NCBI GenBank assembly: GCA_003218375.1
Contig: QHNH01000025.1
Location: 1 to 64,000 of the forward strand
DNA: 64,000 nt
Reading direction: 5' to 3'
DNA from: Verrucomicrobiota bacterium
Lineage (GTDB): Bacteria > Verrucomicrobiota > Verrucomicrobiia > Chthoniobacterales > UBA10450
A program made the position numbers and the translations under genes. The notes under the pieces are model-generated. The model was not told the origin of the DNA, did no database searches, and saw nothing but the letters and a program-made list of their open reading frames with translations. Below, piece by piece: positions 28,989 through 38,673 of this stretch. Numbering within the stretch: position 1 is the first letter of the stretch; each line of letters opens with the position of its first letter.

Positions 28989-30140
28989 TCAGGCGTATGC
29001 CAGTTCGGACTCGACGGCCGGCGGGACCGTCGCGGCGGCCGGGAGTTTCTTCGGAAGATGCCGATAGTAGCTGTCCCGCTGGACCGGCTCGCGGCCGGCC
29101 TCGCGGATCACGTGCTCGAGGGTCTCGACCGTTTGTTCCTGCGGCGTCTTCGCGCCAGCCATATGGAAGATTTTTTCTTCCATGATCGTGCCGTGGAGGT
29201 CGTCCACGCCGTAGTTGAGCGAAACCTGCGCGAGCGGCAGGCCCATCGAAACCCAGTAGGCGGTGATGTGGTCGAAGTTATCGAGGTAAATCCGGCTCAC
29301 CGCCAGATTGCGGAGTTGCTCGATGGCCGAGGCCGGCTTCACGTGGGCCAGGATGGTGGTGTTCGGTTCAAAGGCGAAAGGAACGAAGCCGGTGAACCCG
29401 TGGGTTTCATCCTGCAATTCCCGGAGCTGGCGGAGATGATCGACGCGCTGCTCGAGGGTCTCGATATGACCGTAGAGCATCGTGCAGGTGCTGCGGCCGC
29501 CCATGTTGTGCCAGAGCCGATGGACATCGAGCCATTCCTCAGCGCTTTCCTTGCCCCGGCAAAGTTCGTCGCGCACTTCTGGATCGAAAATCTCGGCGCC
29601 GCCGCCAGTGAGTGCACCCAGACCCGCCTCACGCAAAATGGCGAGGGTGTCGGGGATGGAGAGCTTAAAGATCCGCTGGGCAAGATGGCGAATTTCGATC
29701 GCCGTAAAGGCTTTGATGGTGATGTTCGGGTCGAGTGCGCGCAGGCGGTGGAGCAAGGTCAGGTACCAATTCTTGTCCAGGGTGGGATGAAGCCCGCCGA
29801 CCATGTGGACCTCGGTAATGCCGAAAGCCAGGGATTCCCCGACGGCCGCGACGATATCGTCGATCGAGCGCTCGAAGGCATGGGCATCCCGCTTCTTGGC
29901 CGCGAACGCGCAGAACTGGCACGAGAGAATGCAGATATTCGAATAGTTGATGTAGCGATTAAGGATGTAGGTGGCCACATTGCCGTTCTTCCATTCGCGC
30001 ACCGCGCTCGCCATCACGCCCAGGGCATTGAGGTCCTTCGAGTGAAACAACTCGAGCGCGTCCGCATCGGAGAGACGCTGCCGGCCCTCGATCTTTTCGG
30101 CAATCGGTCGAAGGTCAGTGGGAATGAGCGAAAAGTTCAT
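28989..30140 (-). CDS. mqnE: Aminofutalosine synthase (radical SAM)
   Basis: YINYSNICILSCQFCAFAAKKRDAHAF (CxxxCxxC-type), EVHMVGGLHPTLD, GLGALTGGGAEIFDPEVR. Confidence 0.88.
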   Translation of the reverse strand: MNFSLIPTDLRPIAEKIEGRQRLSDADALELFHSKDLNALGVMASAVREWKNGNVATYILNRYINYSNICILSCQFCAFAAKKRDAHAFERSIDDIVAAVGESLAFGITEVHMVGGLHPTLDKNWYLTLLHRLRALDPNITIKAFTAIEIRHLAQRIFKLSIPDTLAILREAGLGALTGGGAEIFDPEVRDELCRGKESAEEWLDVHRLWHNMGGRSTCTMLYGHIETLEQRVDHLRQLRELQDETHGFTGFVPFAFEPNTTILAHVKPASAIEQLRNLAVSRIYLDNFDHITAYWVSMGLPLAQVSLNYGVDDLHGTIMEEKIFHMAGAKTPQEQTVETLEHVIREAGREPVQRDSYYRHLPKKLPAAATVPPAVESELAYA

Positions 30141-30275
30141 CGAAAGGCGGAGAATTTCGAAGCCATGATGCACATGCTGGTGTTGGGTTGCAACCGAAAG
30201 CGCCAATGAAGGTTGAATCGGTCACAATTGAAGCTTTCATCCCTGACCGCCCAACTGCGTCCGTTTTTCCTTAAC

Positions 30276-30881
30276 ATGCCCGGTCATCAAATCGGCCCGC
30301 CCGGCCGCACTCCAGAAGACGCCGAAGATATCCGGCTCATGGAACGGGTCGGTGCCGGGGAAGAGGGCGCGTTCGAGCAGCTCGTGGAGCGCCATCAACG
30401 ATTGGTGATCGGGACTGTGGGGCGCATGCTCGGGAGCGGTTCGGATGCGGAGGACATCGCCCAGCAGGTCTTCGTGCGCGTCTGGAAAAATGCGAAACGC
30501 TACGAGCCGCGGGCGAAGTTCACTACCTGGTTGCTCAAGATCACGCGCAACCTGGTTTTTAACGAATTGCGGCGCCGCTCGCGCCATCCGCAGGTCTCGC
30601 TCCAATCCGAGTCTGACGAAGAAGAGCGGCCGCTCAAGGACGAACACGCTGTCGCGCCCGATGCGTCGTTGCTCGAGCACGAACTTCAGCAGGCGGTAGA
30701 CGCCGCCATCGCCAATCTGCCCGAGACCCAGCGCATGGCCGTGGTCCTGCGCCGCTACGAGGAGCTTAGCTACGAGGAGATCGCCGACGCGCTCGATCAA
30801 TCGGTCTCGGCCGTGAAGAGCCTGCTCTTTCGGGCACGGACCGAATTGCGGGAAAACCTGAAGCGCTATCTCTCGTCGTAA
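30276..30881 (+). CDS. ECF-type RNA polymerase sigma factor
   Basis: GSDAEDIAQQVFVRVWKNAKRYEPRAKFTTWLLKITRNLVFNELRRR; sigma region 4 YEELSYEEIADALDQSVSAVKSLLFRAR. Confidence 0.93.
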   Translation: MPGHQIGPPGRTPEDAEDIRLMERVGAGEEGAFEQLVERHQRLVIGTVGRMLGSGSDAEDIAQQVFVRVWKNAKRYEPRAKFTTWLLKITRNLVFNELRRRSRHPQVSLQSESDEEERPLKDEHAVAPDASLLEHELQQAVDAAIANLPETQRMAVVLRRYEELSYEEIADALDQSVSAVKSLLFRARTELRENLKRYLSS

Positions 30882-30956
30882 ACATGCTCGTTCTCGATTT
30901 CGCTTTTCCTTCGATCACGATCACGAGCAGGAGCATGAGCGCGAGTAAGAAAAACA

Positions 30957-30993
30957 AAGAGGGCGGACCTCTCGCGAGAATCCGCCCCCTCTC
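30957..30993. terminator. GC-rich hairpin between convergent sigma factor and secretin genes
   Basis: GAGGGCGGACCTCTCGCGAGAATCCGCCCCCTC. Confidence 0.65.
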
Positions 30994-31014
30994 AACCCCA
31001 CATCTTTTGGTTGT

Positions 31015-32790
31015 CTAAAGTCCGCGCTCGTTCGCGCTCGTCTTGAAATCGATCGACTTCGTGGTCGTCGTGGTTTCGGGTTCCGTCCGGGCCGGGGCCG
31101 GCGGCGTTCCGGGTTTCGGGTAATCGGCGGCCACGTGCCGGGTTGAAGTCGGGACTAGGCGGACGGCGCCCTTGGCGTTGTTCCGCCAGCCGTTCGGGTC
31201 GGCGTATTCTTCGCCGCTGTGATGCAAGCCGCTGACCTGATCTTCGAGGCCGGTGCCATAATGCTGGTCGATGATGGTAGGGGTGACGAACACGAGCAGG
31301 TTGCGCTTGGTCCGGGCGTTTAATCTTTCTTGGAAGAAATAACCGAGGATCGGGATGTCGCCCACGATCGGAACCTTCGTCCGCGCCTTGGTGACTTCAT
31401 CCTGGAGCAATCCCCCGATCGCGAGCGTATCGCCGCTCTTGATCAACACGTTCGAGTCGAGCGATCGGGTGTCGATGATCGGGCTGGCCACAGTGCCGCC
31501 GCTGCCACCGGGGACGGTGAAAAATTGGTCGCCGACTTTGTTACTGATTTCCGGCTTCACCGCGAGGGTGATGAAATTGTCTTTGTTGACCGACGGCTTC
31601 ACGACCAGCGTATTGCCGAACTTCTTGTCCTGGAATCCGCCGAAAACGGCCGTGGCGGTTTGTTCGTTGAAGTTCATTTGCGGCACAGGCTGGCTGCGGA
31701 TGATTTCGATTTTGGCCTGCATGTTGTCCGCCGTAACCACGCGGGGATTCGCCAGGAATTCCGCATCGGAATCTTCGTTGAGGGCCCTCATCGTCACGGA
31801 CAACTGCGGGGCCGAAAGAATGGCGAACTGGCCGCCCAGGACATTGAGCGCTTTGTCGAAGAAGAAATCCTTACCCTGGAGCTTGCCGCTGCTGTCGACG
31901 CTAAACGTCGGGAACCTGAGAGTCTGCGGGTTATTCGCGCCGCCCAGGACTCCACCCCAGTTAATTCCGTACGATTGTCTTGGGTTGGCGGTTACTTCCA
32001 CCAGCCGCGCTTCGATCATGACCTGCTTGGTCGGCTTGTCGATTTGGAGCAACAGCTTGCGGACGTTGTCGATATTGCCGCGGGTTTCCCGGAAAAAAAT
32101 CGTGTTGGTGCGCTCATCCACCTGCGGCGCATCTTTGCTGGAGAGCTGCGCGGCGATGAGGGGCGCGGTTTCCTTAGCCCGAGCATAGCTGAACTGGTAG
32201 CTGTCGCTCTCGGTCGGCTCGGCGGTGCGCTCGGCCGCGGTTTTGATGTAGTAAACGTTTTCGATCTTATCGAGGAACAGGCCCTTGGCCTTGACAATAA
32301 TCGAAACCGCCTGCAGCGCCGTCACGTCTTCCAGGCGCATCGTCACGGTGCCGGTGACCGCTTCGCTGACGACCATGTTGATCTTGGCCTGGCGCGCGAG
32401 GAGACGCAGCACTGCGCCCACGTCGTCGCCCTGAAATTCGCGCACGCCGACGCCGCCATTATCGGCGACGCTGTCGGGCTCTACCGGGCCGGGAGAAGTG
32501 GTCGCGGTCGTCGTCGTGGTAGTCGTTGAAGTCGTGGGGGCGGGCGAAGTGGCCGCGTTGGAGGTTGAGGCTTGGACGAGGAGAAGGTTGTCGCTCTTGG
32601 TCGAGGGACCGATGGGGAGCGGCGGGCTAGCCGGTTTGGTTTTCGTTTCGGCGAGAGGAGCCTTCTGGACGGAATCCACAGAGCTCGAGCTGGGCGCCGG
32701 GGAAGGCGAGCTGGTCTGCGCGTTCACGACGGTAAAGGCGGTGAAAAATGCCGCTCCGGCGCAGAGGGCAGTTGTAAGGCGATTAGGCAT
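31015..32790 (-). CDS. Type II/IV pilus-type secretin
   Basis: REFQGDDVGAVLRLLARQAKINMVVSEAVTGTVTMRL, secretin signature VPIVGDIPILGYFFQERLNARTKRNLLVFVTPTII. Confidence 0.93.
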   Translation of the reverse strand: MPNRLTTALCAGAAFFTAFTVVNAQTSSPSPAPSSSSVDSVQKAPLAETKTKPASPPLPIGPSTKSDNLLLVQASTSNAATSPAPTTSTTTTTTTATTSPGPVEPDSVADNGGVGVREFQGDDVGAVLRLLARQAKINMVVSEAVTGTVTMRLEDVTALQAVSIIVKAKGLFLDKIENVYYIKTAAERTAEPTESDSYQFSYARAKETAPLIAAQLSSKDAPQVDERTNTIFFRETRGNIDNVRKLLLQIDKPTKQVMIEARLVEVTANPRQSYGINWGGVLGGANNPQTLRFPTFSVDSSGKLQGKDFFFDKALNVLGGQFAILSAPQLSVTMRALNEDSDAEFLANPRVVTADNMQAKIEIIRSQPVPQMNFNEQTATAVFGGFQDKKFGNTLVVKPSVNKDNFITLAVKPEISNKVGDQFFTVPGGSGGTVASPIIDTRSLDSNVLIKSGDTLAIGGLLQDEVTKARTKVPIVGDIPILGYFFQERLNARTKRNLLVFVTPTIIDQHYGTGLEDQVSGLHHSGEEYADPNGWRNNAKGAVRLVPTSTRHVAADYPKPGTPPAPARTEPETTTTTKSIDFKTSANERGL

Positions 32791-32886
32791 AGATGATGGG
32801 AAGTTGAAGAATGCAGCAGCGTTAAAAGCAGGAAGCAGACCAGCCCTGCTGCGGCCATCGCCGCCCCGCGCCGAACGGGCGGCTCC

Positions 32887-33516
32887 TCAACTGGCCCGTG
32901 CCGCGGCGATGAAATCGTGCATCCGGCCATGATTTTTGCGGCCCGGCGAAGACTCGATTCCGCTGGTTACGTCCACGCCGAATGGCCGGACGGCGGCCAC
33001 GGCTTCCGCGACGTTCTCAGGCGTCAATCCGCCCGCCAGGATCACGCGAAGATGCGGGTTGGCCCGCACGAAATCGCGCGCGATTTCCCAAGGGAAAGTC
33101 CGTCCGCTGCCGCCGAATTCCCCCGCCCCACCGGAATCGAGCAGCACGGTGGTCGTGAAGAAGTCCGGCACGTTGACCACCGAATCGGCGCCCATTACCG
33201 GAAGCGCTTTCTCGAACCGAATCCGTTCCTCCATCAATCGGCGGCAAAAGTCGGGCGTTTCCGCTCCGTGCAATTGCAAAGCGGTAATGCCCGGCGTTGC
33301 GGCCGCGGCTTTCGCCTCATCCCAGCTCGGATTCACCAGGATCGCCACCTTTTCGACATTGCCTGGCAGCGCCCCGATCCACTCGCTGGCAGTTTCCATC
33401 TGCAGGTAGCGCTTGCTGCCCCGAAAGAAATTGAAACCGAGTGCATCGGCGCCAAATTCGATAGCCGCAGCGGCGTCCTGCGGCGTCGTCAATCCGCAGA
33501 TTTTAACGCGCAGCAT
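32887..33516 (-). CDS. trpF: Phosphoribosylanthranilate isomerase
   Basis: LRVKICGLTTPQDAAAAIEFGADALGFNFF, LQLHGAETPDFCR, LAGGLTPENVAEAV, GVDVTSGIESSPGRKNHGRMHDFI. Confidence 0.96.
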   Translation of the reverse strand: MLRVKICGLTTPQDAAAAIEFGADALGFNFFRGSKRYLQMETASEWIGALPGNVEKVAILVNPSWDEAKAAAATPGITALQLHGAETPDFCRRLMEERIRFEKALPVMGADSVVNVPDFFTTTVLLDSGGAGEFGGSGRTFPWEIARDFVRANPHLRVILAGGLTPENVAEAVAAVRPFGVDVTSGIESSPGRKNHGRMHDFIAAARAS

Positions 33517-34287
33517 TTACGCCGCTGTCGCAAACCCGAGCGCCGGCTTGCTGAAATCGGGCGCGGGCATCTCGTTGACCAGCTTCACGATACCGTCCTG
33601 CCAGCGTTGGCTGATGGTTCGCAGGTAGGGATCGTTCTCATCTAGGTGCGCGCGCAACCGAGCCTGAAGCGAATCGGTTTCGTAGCACAAAATATCGATC
33701 GGCGGCCCGACGGCGACGTTGCTCGTCATCGTCGAATCGATCGAGATCATGCCCACCTTTACCGCGTCCGCGAGTCCGGTTTCGTAGGTGAATCCGCGAT
33801 CGAGAATCGGCTTGCCGTACTTTCGTTCACCGATTTGCAGGAACGGGCAATCGCGCGTCGCGTGGATGCTATTGCCCTGCGGATAAATTAGGTGCACCTC
33901 CGGAGCGAATCCCGCGATCTGTCCGCCCACGATGAGGTGAATGTTGAAATCGAATCCGTCCGCCTCGAGCGCTTCCCGGTCGCGTTTTTCCACTTCGCGC
34001 ACCTTCGAGCCGACATAACGGACCGTTTCGTTGAGCGTCTGCCGATTCGTCAATTGTTCGCGAACCGTATCTTGCTTCCCAAGGTGGAGGTCTTCGTCGA
34101 TCAACGCGATCGTCGCCTGCGTCAGCGAAAGATTACCCGAGCTGAGAATACAAATGACGCGGTCGCCGGGTTTCTCGTAGATCCGCATTTTGCTGCACAT
34201 CGTGATGTTGTCCATCCCGGCACTCGTGCGCGAGTCCGACAAAAACACCGCCCCGGCGCGGCAAATCATTCCGAGACAGTAGGTCAT
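33517..34287 (-). CDS. Anbu-type bacterial proteasome-like peptidase
   Basis: MTYCLGMICRAGAVFLSDSRTSAGMDNITMCSKMRIYEKPGDRVICILSSGNLSLTQATIALI, the N-terminal pattern of Anbu proteins. Confidence 0.85.
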   Translation of the reverse strand: MTYCLGMICRAGAVFLSDSRTSAGMDNITMCSKMRIYEKPGDRVICILSSGNLSLTQATIALIDEDLHLGKQDTVREQLTNRQTLNETVRYVGSKVREVEKRDREALEADGFDFNIHLIVGGQIAGFAPEVHLIYPQGNSIHATRDCPFLQIGERKYGKPILDRGFTYETGLADAVKVGMISIDSTMTSNVAVGPPIDILCYETDSLQARLRAHLDENDPYLRTISQRWQDGIVKLVNEMPAPDFSKPALGFATAA

Positions 34288-34712
34288 TCGTTGCGGCTCT
34301 CGGGTTCGATCACGCGGCCCTCCACGCGTTTCAATTGCGTGTGGTGCGTCAGCACATGAACCCGCCCATCGCTTCCGCGAAAGAACGCGCTCAACATCCA
34401 GCTGATAATCCCGACCACGATCGCGCCCCAGAACGCGCTGCGGTAACTGTCCACGTGAAATCCGCTGACGATGCTCGGCACCCAGTAAAGCATCAGGCCA
34501 TTCACGATCAGGATAAAAATTCCCAGCGTCAGCAGAATCAGCGGCGCACCGAGGATCAGGAGCACGGGACGCACAAACGCGTTCAAAATGCCCAGGAGCA
34601 AAGCGGCGCCAATGAGTGCGGCCGTCGTGTCGTAGCGAATGCCGGGAATGAATGCGGCCGCAGCCATGACGCCCACCGTTGTCACGAGCCAGCGGATAAC
34701 GAAGTGTCGCAT
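34284..34712 (-). CDS. Phage holin family / 4-TM membrane protein
   Basis: WLVTTVGVMAAAAFIPGIRYDTTAALIGAALLLGILNAFVRPVLLILGAPLILLTLGIFILIVNGLMLYWV. Confidence 0.85.
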   Translation of the reverse strand: MRHFVIRWLVTTVGVMAAAAFIPGIRYDTTAALIGAALLLGILNAFVRPVLLILGAPLILLTLGIFILIVNGLMLYWVPSIVSGFHVDSYRSAFWGAIVVGIISWMLSAFFRGSDGRVHVLTHHTQLKRVEGRVIEPESRNE

Positions 34713-34827
34713 GGCCGCACGTTAGGCGAACTCGGGCTCCATGCGCAACCGCCGCTTTGCAAAATCCGCTTGCACGGCCGCTCCATGCGGTATTCGGTCT
34801 GAGAGCATTTAGAAACGAAATAGAACC

Positions 34828-35181
34828 GTGGCCAGAAAACCGAAAACAACAGTCGAAGATAACCCGGGAGACAATGCCGCTGCGCCCTCTGCCAACGGCA
34901 AGATGAACGCGCCCGAGCCGAAGAAGAAAGCGCGCGCCAGCGCCATGCCTGCGACGAAAAAGAAATCGGCGGCCGCGAAGAAACCGTCCACGAAACCGCC
35001 GGCCACTTCTGTGGCGAAACCCGCCGCTTCACATCCCGTCGAACCAACGGACGACGAAATCCGCCTTCGTGCTTATTTCCTCGCCGAACGCCGTCAGAAG
35101 CTTTCGCTCCCCGGCGATTCCGCGCACGACTGGATCGAAGCCCGGCGGCAATTGATCGAAGAAGCCAGCCGCGGAACATAG
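34828..35181 (+). CDS. DUF2934 domain protein with Lys/Ala-rich N-terminal half
   Basis: DDEIRLRAYFLAERRQKLSLPGDSAHDWIEARRQLIEEA. Confidence 0.8.
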   Translation: MARKPKTTVEDNPGDNAAAPSANGKMNAPEPKKKARASAMPATKKKSAAAKKPSTKPPATSVAKPAASHPVEPTDDEIRLRAYFLAERRQKLSLPGDSAHDWIEARRQLIEEASRGT

Positions 35182-35278
35182 GCTTCCAGCCTGTGCGCCC
35201 AGCGGAGTTGCACTCCGCTGAACCATTGGCATCGGACAGAATGTCCGCTGGGCGCACAGGCCACAGGCCTATGTTCCG
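35172..35278. repeat. 107-bp inverted-repeat element between convergent genes
   Basis: CGGAACATAGGCTTCCAGCCTGTGCGCCCAGCGGA...TCCGCTGGGCGCACAGGCCACAGGCCTATGTTCCG. Confidence 0.9.
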
Positions 35279-35688
35279 ATCGCCTCGATTCCTGGCAAAC
35301 ATTCCTTCACCTTTTCGATCAGCCTATTGATCGCAAAAGGTTTCGGCACCAACCCGCGCACACCCGCTTCCTGAAGTAATTCCTGTGCCCGTTTTTCATC
35401 GCCCTTGCCGGTCACGAGCAGCAATGGGGGCACGATCCGCGGCGGCACCGAATGGTTGTAGACCTTGCCGATCAGGAAAAAAAGCATCGCCCCATCGATC
35501 ATCGGCATCTGAAAATCGAACATCAGCAAATCGTACGTTTTCTTCAGCGCCAACTCGAAGCCGTATTCCGGTTTCGGCGACGTATCCACCTCGCAGCGGA
35601 GCATCGAGGTCAGCGCCTCTCGCATCACCCGCATCAGGGCCACGTCATCATCCACGATCAGGATCTTCTTCGGCGCCACGTCACTCAT
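35269..35688 (-). CDS. Response regulator receiver protein
   Basis: KKILIVDDDVALMRVMREAL, LLMFDFQMPMIDG, LVPKPFAINRLIEKV. Confidence 0.92.
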   Translation of the reverse strand: MSDVAPKKILIVDDDVALMRVMREALTSMLRCEVDTSPKPEYGFELALKKTYDLLMFDFQMPMIDGAMLFFLIGKVYNHSVPPRIVPPLLLVTGKGDEKRAQELLQEAGVRGLVPKPFAINRLIEKVKECLPGIEAIGT

Positions 35689-35732
35689 AACCGACGCTTG
35701 CGCGAAAGCCCTCCGCGTTTCAAGCTTTTCCG

Positions 35733-35966
35733 ATGGACGAAACGTTAACCGCGCTCGCCGCCGCCCTCCGCGAACGCCTCGCCATTATCGACGACGAGCA
35801 AAGCCGCCGCGATCCCGATCGCCACACCAAACGACTCCGCGAAGTTTCCGAAAAGATCGAGCGCCTGGAACAATCCCTGCCGCCGAAGATCGATCCCCAA
35901 CTCCGCCATTTCCTCCAGCGTCGCAGCTACACCAAAGCACTCGAACTGCTCGAAAGCGCTCCCTGA
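35733..35966 (+). CDS. Small hypothetical protein, 77 aa
   Basis: ORF MDETLTALAAALRERLAIIDDEQSRRDPDRHTKRLREVSEKIERLEQ..., divergent from the response regulator. Confidence 0.6.
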   Translation: MDETLTALAAALRERLAIIDDEQSRRDPDRHTKRLREVSEKIERLEQSLPPKIDPQLRHFLQRRSYTKALELLESAP

Positions 35967-36001
35967 AACAAAAGCGAGCCTTGCCCGCGAAGGCCCGTTG
36001 T

Positions 36002-37162
36002 TTACAAGGGATACGAGAACGATTCAAACAACGTGGCCGTGCTGTTGGAGAAGTGTCCGTTCGGACGGCTGACCTGGTAATACTGCCCGGCAAACGCCGT
36101 CTTGGTGACGGTGATTTTGAGGAAGCCTGGCAGCTTTGTGTTCGACTTCTTGAGCTTGACCCCGGCTGGCGGAACCGCACCCGGCTTCAGTTGATGCATG
36201 TTGGAATAGCCTTCGTAGCCACCGGCGCCGGAAACGAGGTAGGGTACTTTGCGCGTGCCGATCTTTCGCTCGAAATGCTGGTAGTCGTGGACGTGGCCGG
36301 AAAGAATGGCCGTCGGAGTGAAACTCGCGTCGGCGAAAGCCTTGTCGAGCACGTCCTGAATCGCGGTGTGGCCGCCGTGTGAACTGTCGAGCGAATACGG
36401 CGGATGATGCACCGTCACCAGCACGCACTTGTCGCCGCGCTGCTTCGCATTTTTCAATTCCTCGGTCAGCCAATCCTGCTGGGCCTTGTTCTTGCCGTTA
36501 ATTTTTCCATCTACATTCGAGTAGAGCCCGATGATCGTCGCCAGCGGCGTAAGCAGCGTCCAATAAAAGTTCGGCTGAATCATCGTCGTCCGGTTCGAGT
36601 GACCCGCCATCCAGGTGTGAGTCGGTTGCGGCGCGCAGAAATTCATCTGGAAGCCTTCCAGCGTGGGAATGCTCTGGTCATCGCCTTTGGCGCCATCGTG
36701 ATTTCCCGCGATGGCTACGATCGGCGCCGTGTATTCGTCGTAGGGCTCGTAAAATTGCGAGTCGTAATCCTCCTTTTCGCCGTTGAAGTAGACGACGTCC
36801 CCGAGGTGATAAAAGAACTTGGGACGGTCGCGCTCGGGCAACGACTCCAATTGACCGACCATGTGAAATGCGATGGCGAATTGCGCTTCGGACCCATGAT
36901 CTTTGTGGCCCGTGTCGCCCATGGTGTGAAAGACAAGCTTCCCGGCCTGCCTGATCTTATCGACCTCAGCTGCGCCTAGCAGGTCTTCCAGATCGAGGTG
37001 GAAAGGATAATTCCCGGGCGGCGGCGGCGGCTCATGGTGAGAATTATCGTGATGATGTTTAGAAAGATCGTTGACCTGCGGGCTGCGCCGGTCACGGCCG
37101 AAGACGTGCCTTAAAGCGCGGGTATCAAGAGGGTCGGGAGCTAGAGTATTAGTATTGGGCAT
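36002..37162 (-). CDS. Metallophosphoesterase
   Basis: HTMGDTGHKDH, YHLGDVVYFNG, AIAGNHDGAKGDDQ, VTVHHPPYS, LSGHVHDYQHFER. Confidence 0.92.
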   Translation of the reverse strand: MPNTNTLAPDPLDTRALRHVFGRDRRSPQVNDLSKHHHDNSHHEPPPPPGNYPFHLDLEDLLGAAEVDKIRQAGKLVFHTMGDTGHKDHGSEAQFAIAFHMVGQLESLPERDRPKFFYHLGDVVYFNGEKEDYDSQFYEPYDEYTAPIVAIAGNHDGAKGDDQSIPTLEGFQMNFCAPQPTHTWMAGHSNRTTMIQPNFYWTLLTPLATIIGLYSNVDGKINGKNKAQQDWLTEELKNAKQRGDKCVLVTVHHPPYSLDSSHGGHTAIQDVLDKAFADASFTPTAILSGHVHDYQHFERKIGTRKVPYLVSGAGGYEGYSNMHQLKPGAVPPAGVKLKKSNTKLPGFLKITVTKTAFAGQYYQVSRPNGHFSNSTATLFESFSYPL

Positions 37163-37372
37163 AATAGAAGCGGACAGATCCGCACTTGAGGGTTAAATCG
37201 AGACGAAGCGCTGTTCGCCTCTCAACTGCTATCGATGGAAATCGTCGGCACCGGGGGAACATGGCCCGATGCTAATCAAGCCGTTTTCTCAAGACAAGCC
37301 GCAAATCACGGAGCCGATATGCGGCGTCGCCACGGAGACGCCGACGTTCCGCTGCTACTGAAAAAGCGGCGT

Positions 37373-37984
37373 TTAGCGCGAATACAACTCGACGATCAAC
37401 TGTTCGTTGACCATCGGCTGCATCTCTTCGCGGGTCGGGATGCGGGATACTTTGCCGCTGAGCGCGTCACGATTCGCGACGAGCCAATCGGGGACGGGAG
37501 CGATCTGGGTGAGCTCGAGATTGCGAAGGGCGAGCTGGCGGGATTTCGGTTTGTCTTTCACCATGACTTCGTCGCCGGCCTTCACGTTGTAGGAAGCGAT
37601 ATTGACGTTCCGGCCGTTCACCTGGACGTGGCCGTGAGAAACTAATTGCCGCGCACCGCTCCGGGTGTTCGCGAGGCCGAGGCGGAAGACGACGTTATCC
37701 AGCCGCGTCTCCAAAAGCTGGAGCAGCGTTTCACCGGTGACGCCGCGCTTGCGCAAAGCGGTCTGGAAAATCCGGCGGAATTGTTTCTCGAGCAAACCGT
37801 ATTGATACCGGAGCTTCTGCTTTTCTCCCAACGCGATCGCGTAATCGGATTGCTTGCGGCGCGACCCTTTCGGGCCGTGCATGCCGGGAGGATAATTCTT
37901 TCGCTCGAGCGCTTTGGCTGGTCCAAAAAGCGGGACGCCATAGCGGCGGCTCACTTTGGTTTTCGGTCCGGTGTATCTGCCCAT
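37373..37984 (-). CDS. rpsD: 30S ribosomal protein S4
   Basis: RLDNVVFRLGLANTRSGARQLVSHGHVQVNGRNVNIASY. Confidence 0.97.
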   Translation of the reverse strand: MGRYTGPKTKVSRRYGVPLFGPAKALERKNYPPGMHGPKGSRRKQSDYAIALGEKQKLRYQYGLLEKQFRRIFQTALRKRGVTGETLLQLLETRLDNVVFRLGLANTRSGARQLVSHGHVQVNGRNVNIASYNVKAGDEVMVKDKPKSRQLALRNLELTQIAPVPDWLVANRDALSGKVSRIPTREEMQPMVNEQLIVELYSR

Positions 37985-38024
37985 GAGAAGAAAAGTAGGA
38001 AGTAGAAATTAGGAAGTAGGAAAC

Positions 38025-38660
38025 TCAGACGCGGCGCTGTTTGGGTGGACGGCAACCATTATGCGGGACAGGGGTGACGTCGCGGATGACGGTGAGATCG
38101 AGACCGATGGCTTGCAACGCGCGGACGGCGGATTCGCGGCCGGCGCCGGGACCACGGACGAGGACTTCGACTTCTTTCAGCCCGTGGCCCATGGCCTGCC
38201 GGGAAGCGTCCTGCGCCACCATCTGGGCAGCGTAAGCGGTGCTTTTGCGCGAGCCTTTGAAGCCGACTTTGCCAGCGCTCGACCAGCCGATCACGTTACC
38301 CTTCAAGTCGGTGATGGTGACGATGGTGTTGTTGAAGGTGGAAAGGACGTGCGCGATGCCGGTGTGAACGTTCTTGCTCCCCTTGGCCTTGATGATCTTC
38401 GGCTTCTCGACGTCGTTCGGGTCGAGCGAGAGATTTTCTTTCGGCGGCTCGGGAGCCGGTGCGGCGGCGGCTTCTTCCTTTTTCGCTTTCGCCGGTTTCT
38501 TCGCGGGCTTGGCGGGAGCGGCGGGCGCTTCAGCATTCGCAGGCGCGGCCGACGTTGATTCTGGAGGAGCGGCTGAGACAGCCGCCTCTACATCTTCTGT
38601 CTTCGCTTTCGGTGCCTTTGTCTTTGCCGGTTTCTTTTCGTCGGAATCTGCCATGGTCAA
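38025..38660 (-). CDS. rpsK: 30S ribosomal protein S11 with long Ala/Lys/Pro-rich N-terminal extension
   Basis: [52 protein letters not shown]. Confidence 0.96.
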   Translation of the reverse strand: MTMADSDEKKPAKTKAPKAKTEDVEAAVSAAPPESTSAAPANAEAPAAPAKPAKKPAKAKKEEAAAAPAPEPPKENLSLDPNDVEKPKIIKAKGSKNVHTGIAHVLSTFNNTIVTITDLKGNVIGWSSAGKVGFKGSRKSTAYAAQMVAQDASRQAMGHGLKEVEVLVRGPGAGRESAVRALQAIGLDLTVIRDVTPVPHNGCRPPKQRRV

Positions 38661-38673
38661 AAAATTCTAATCG

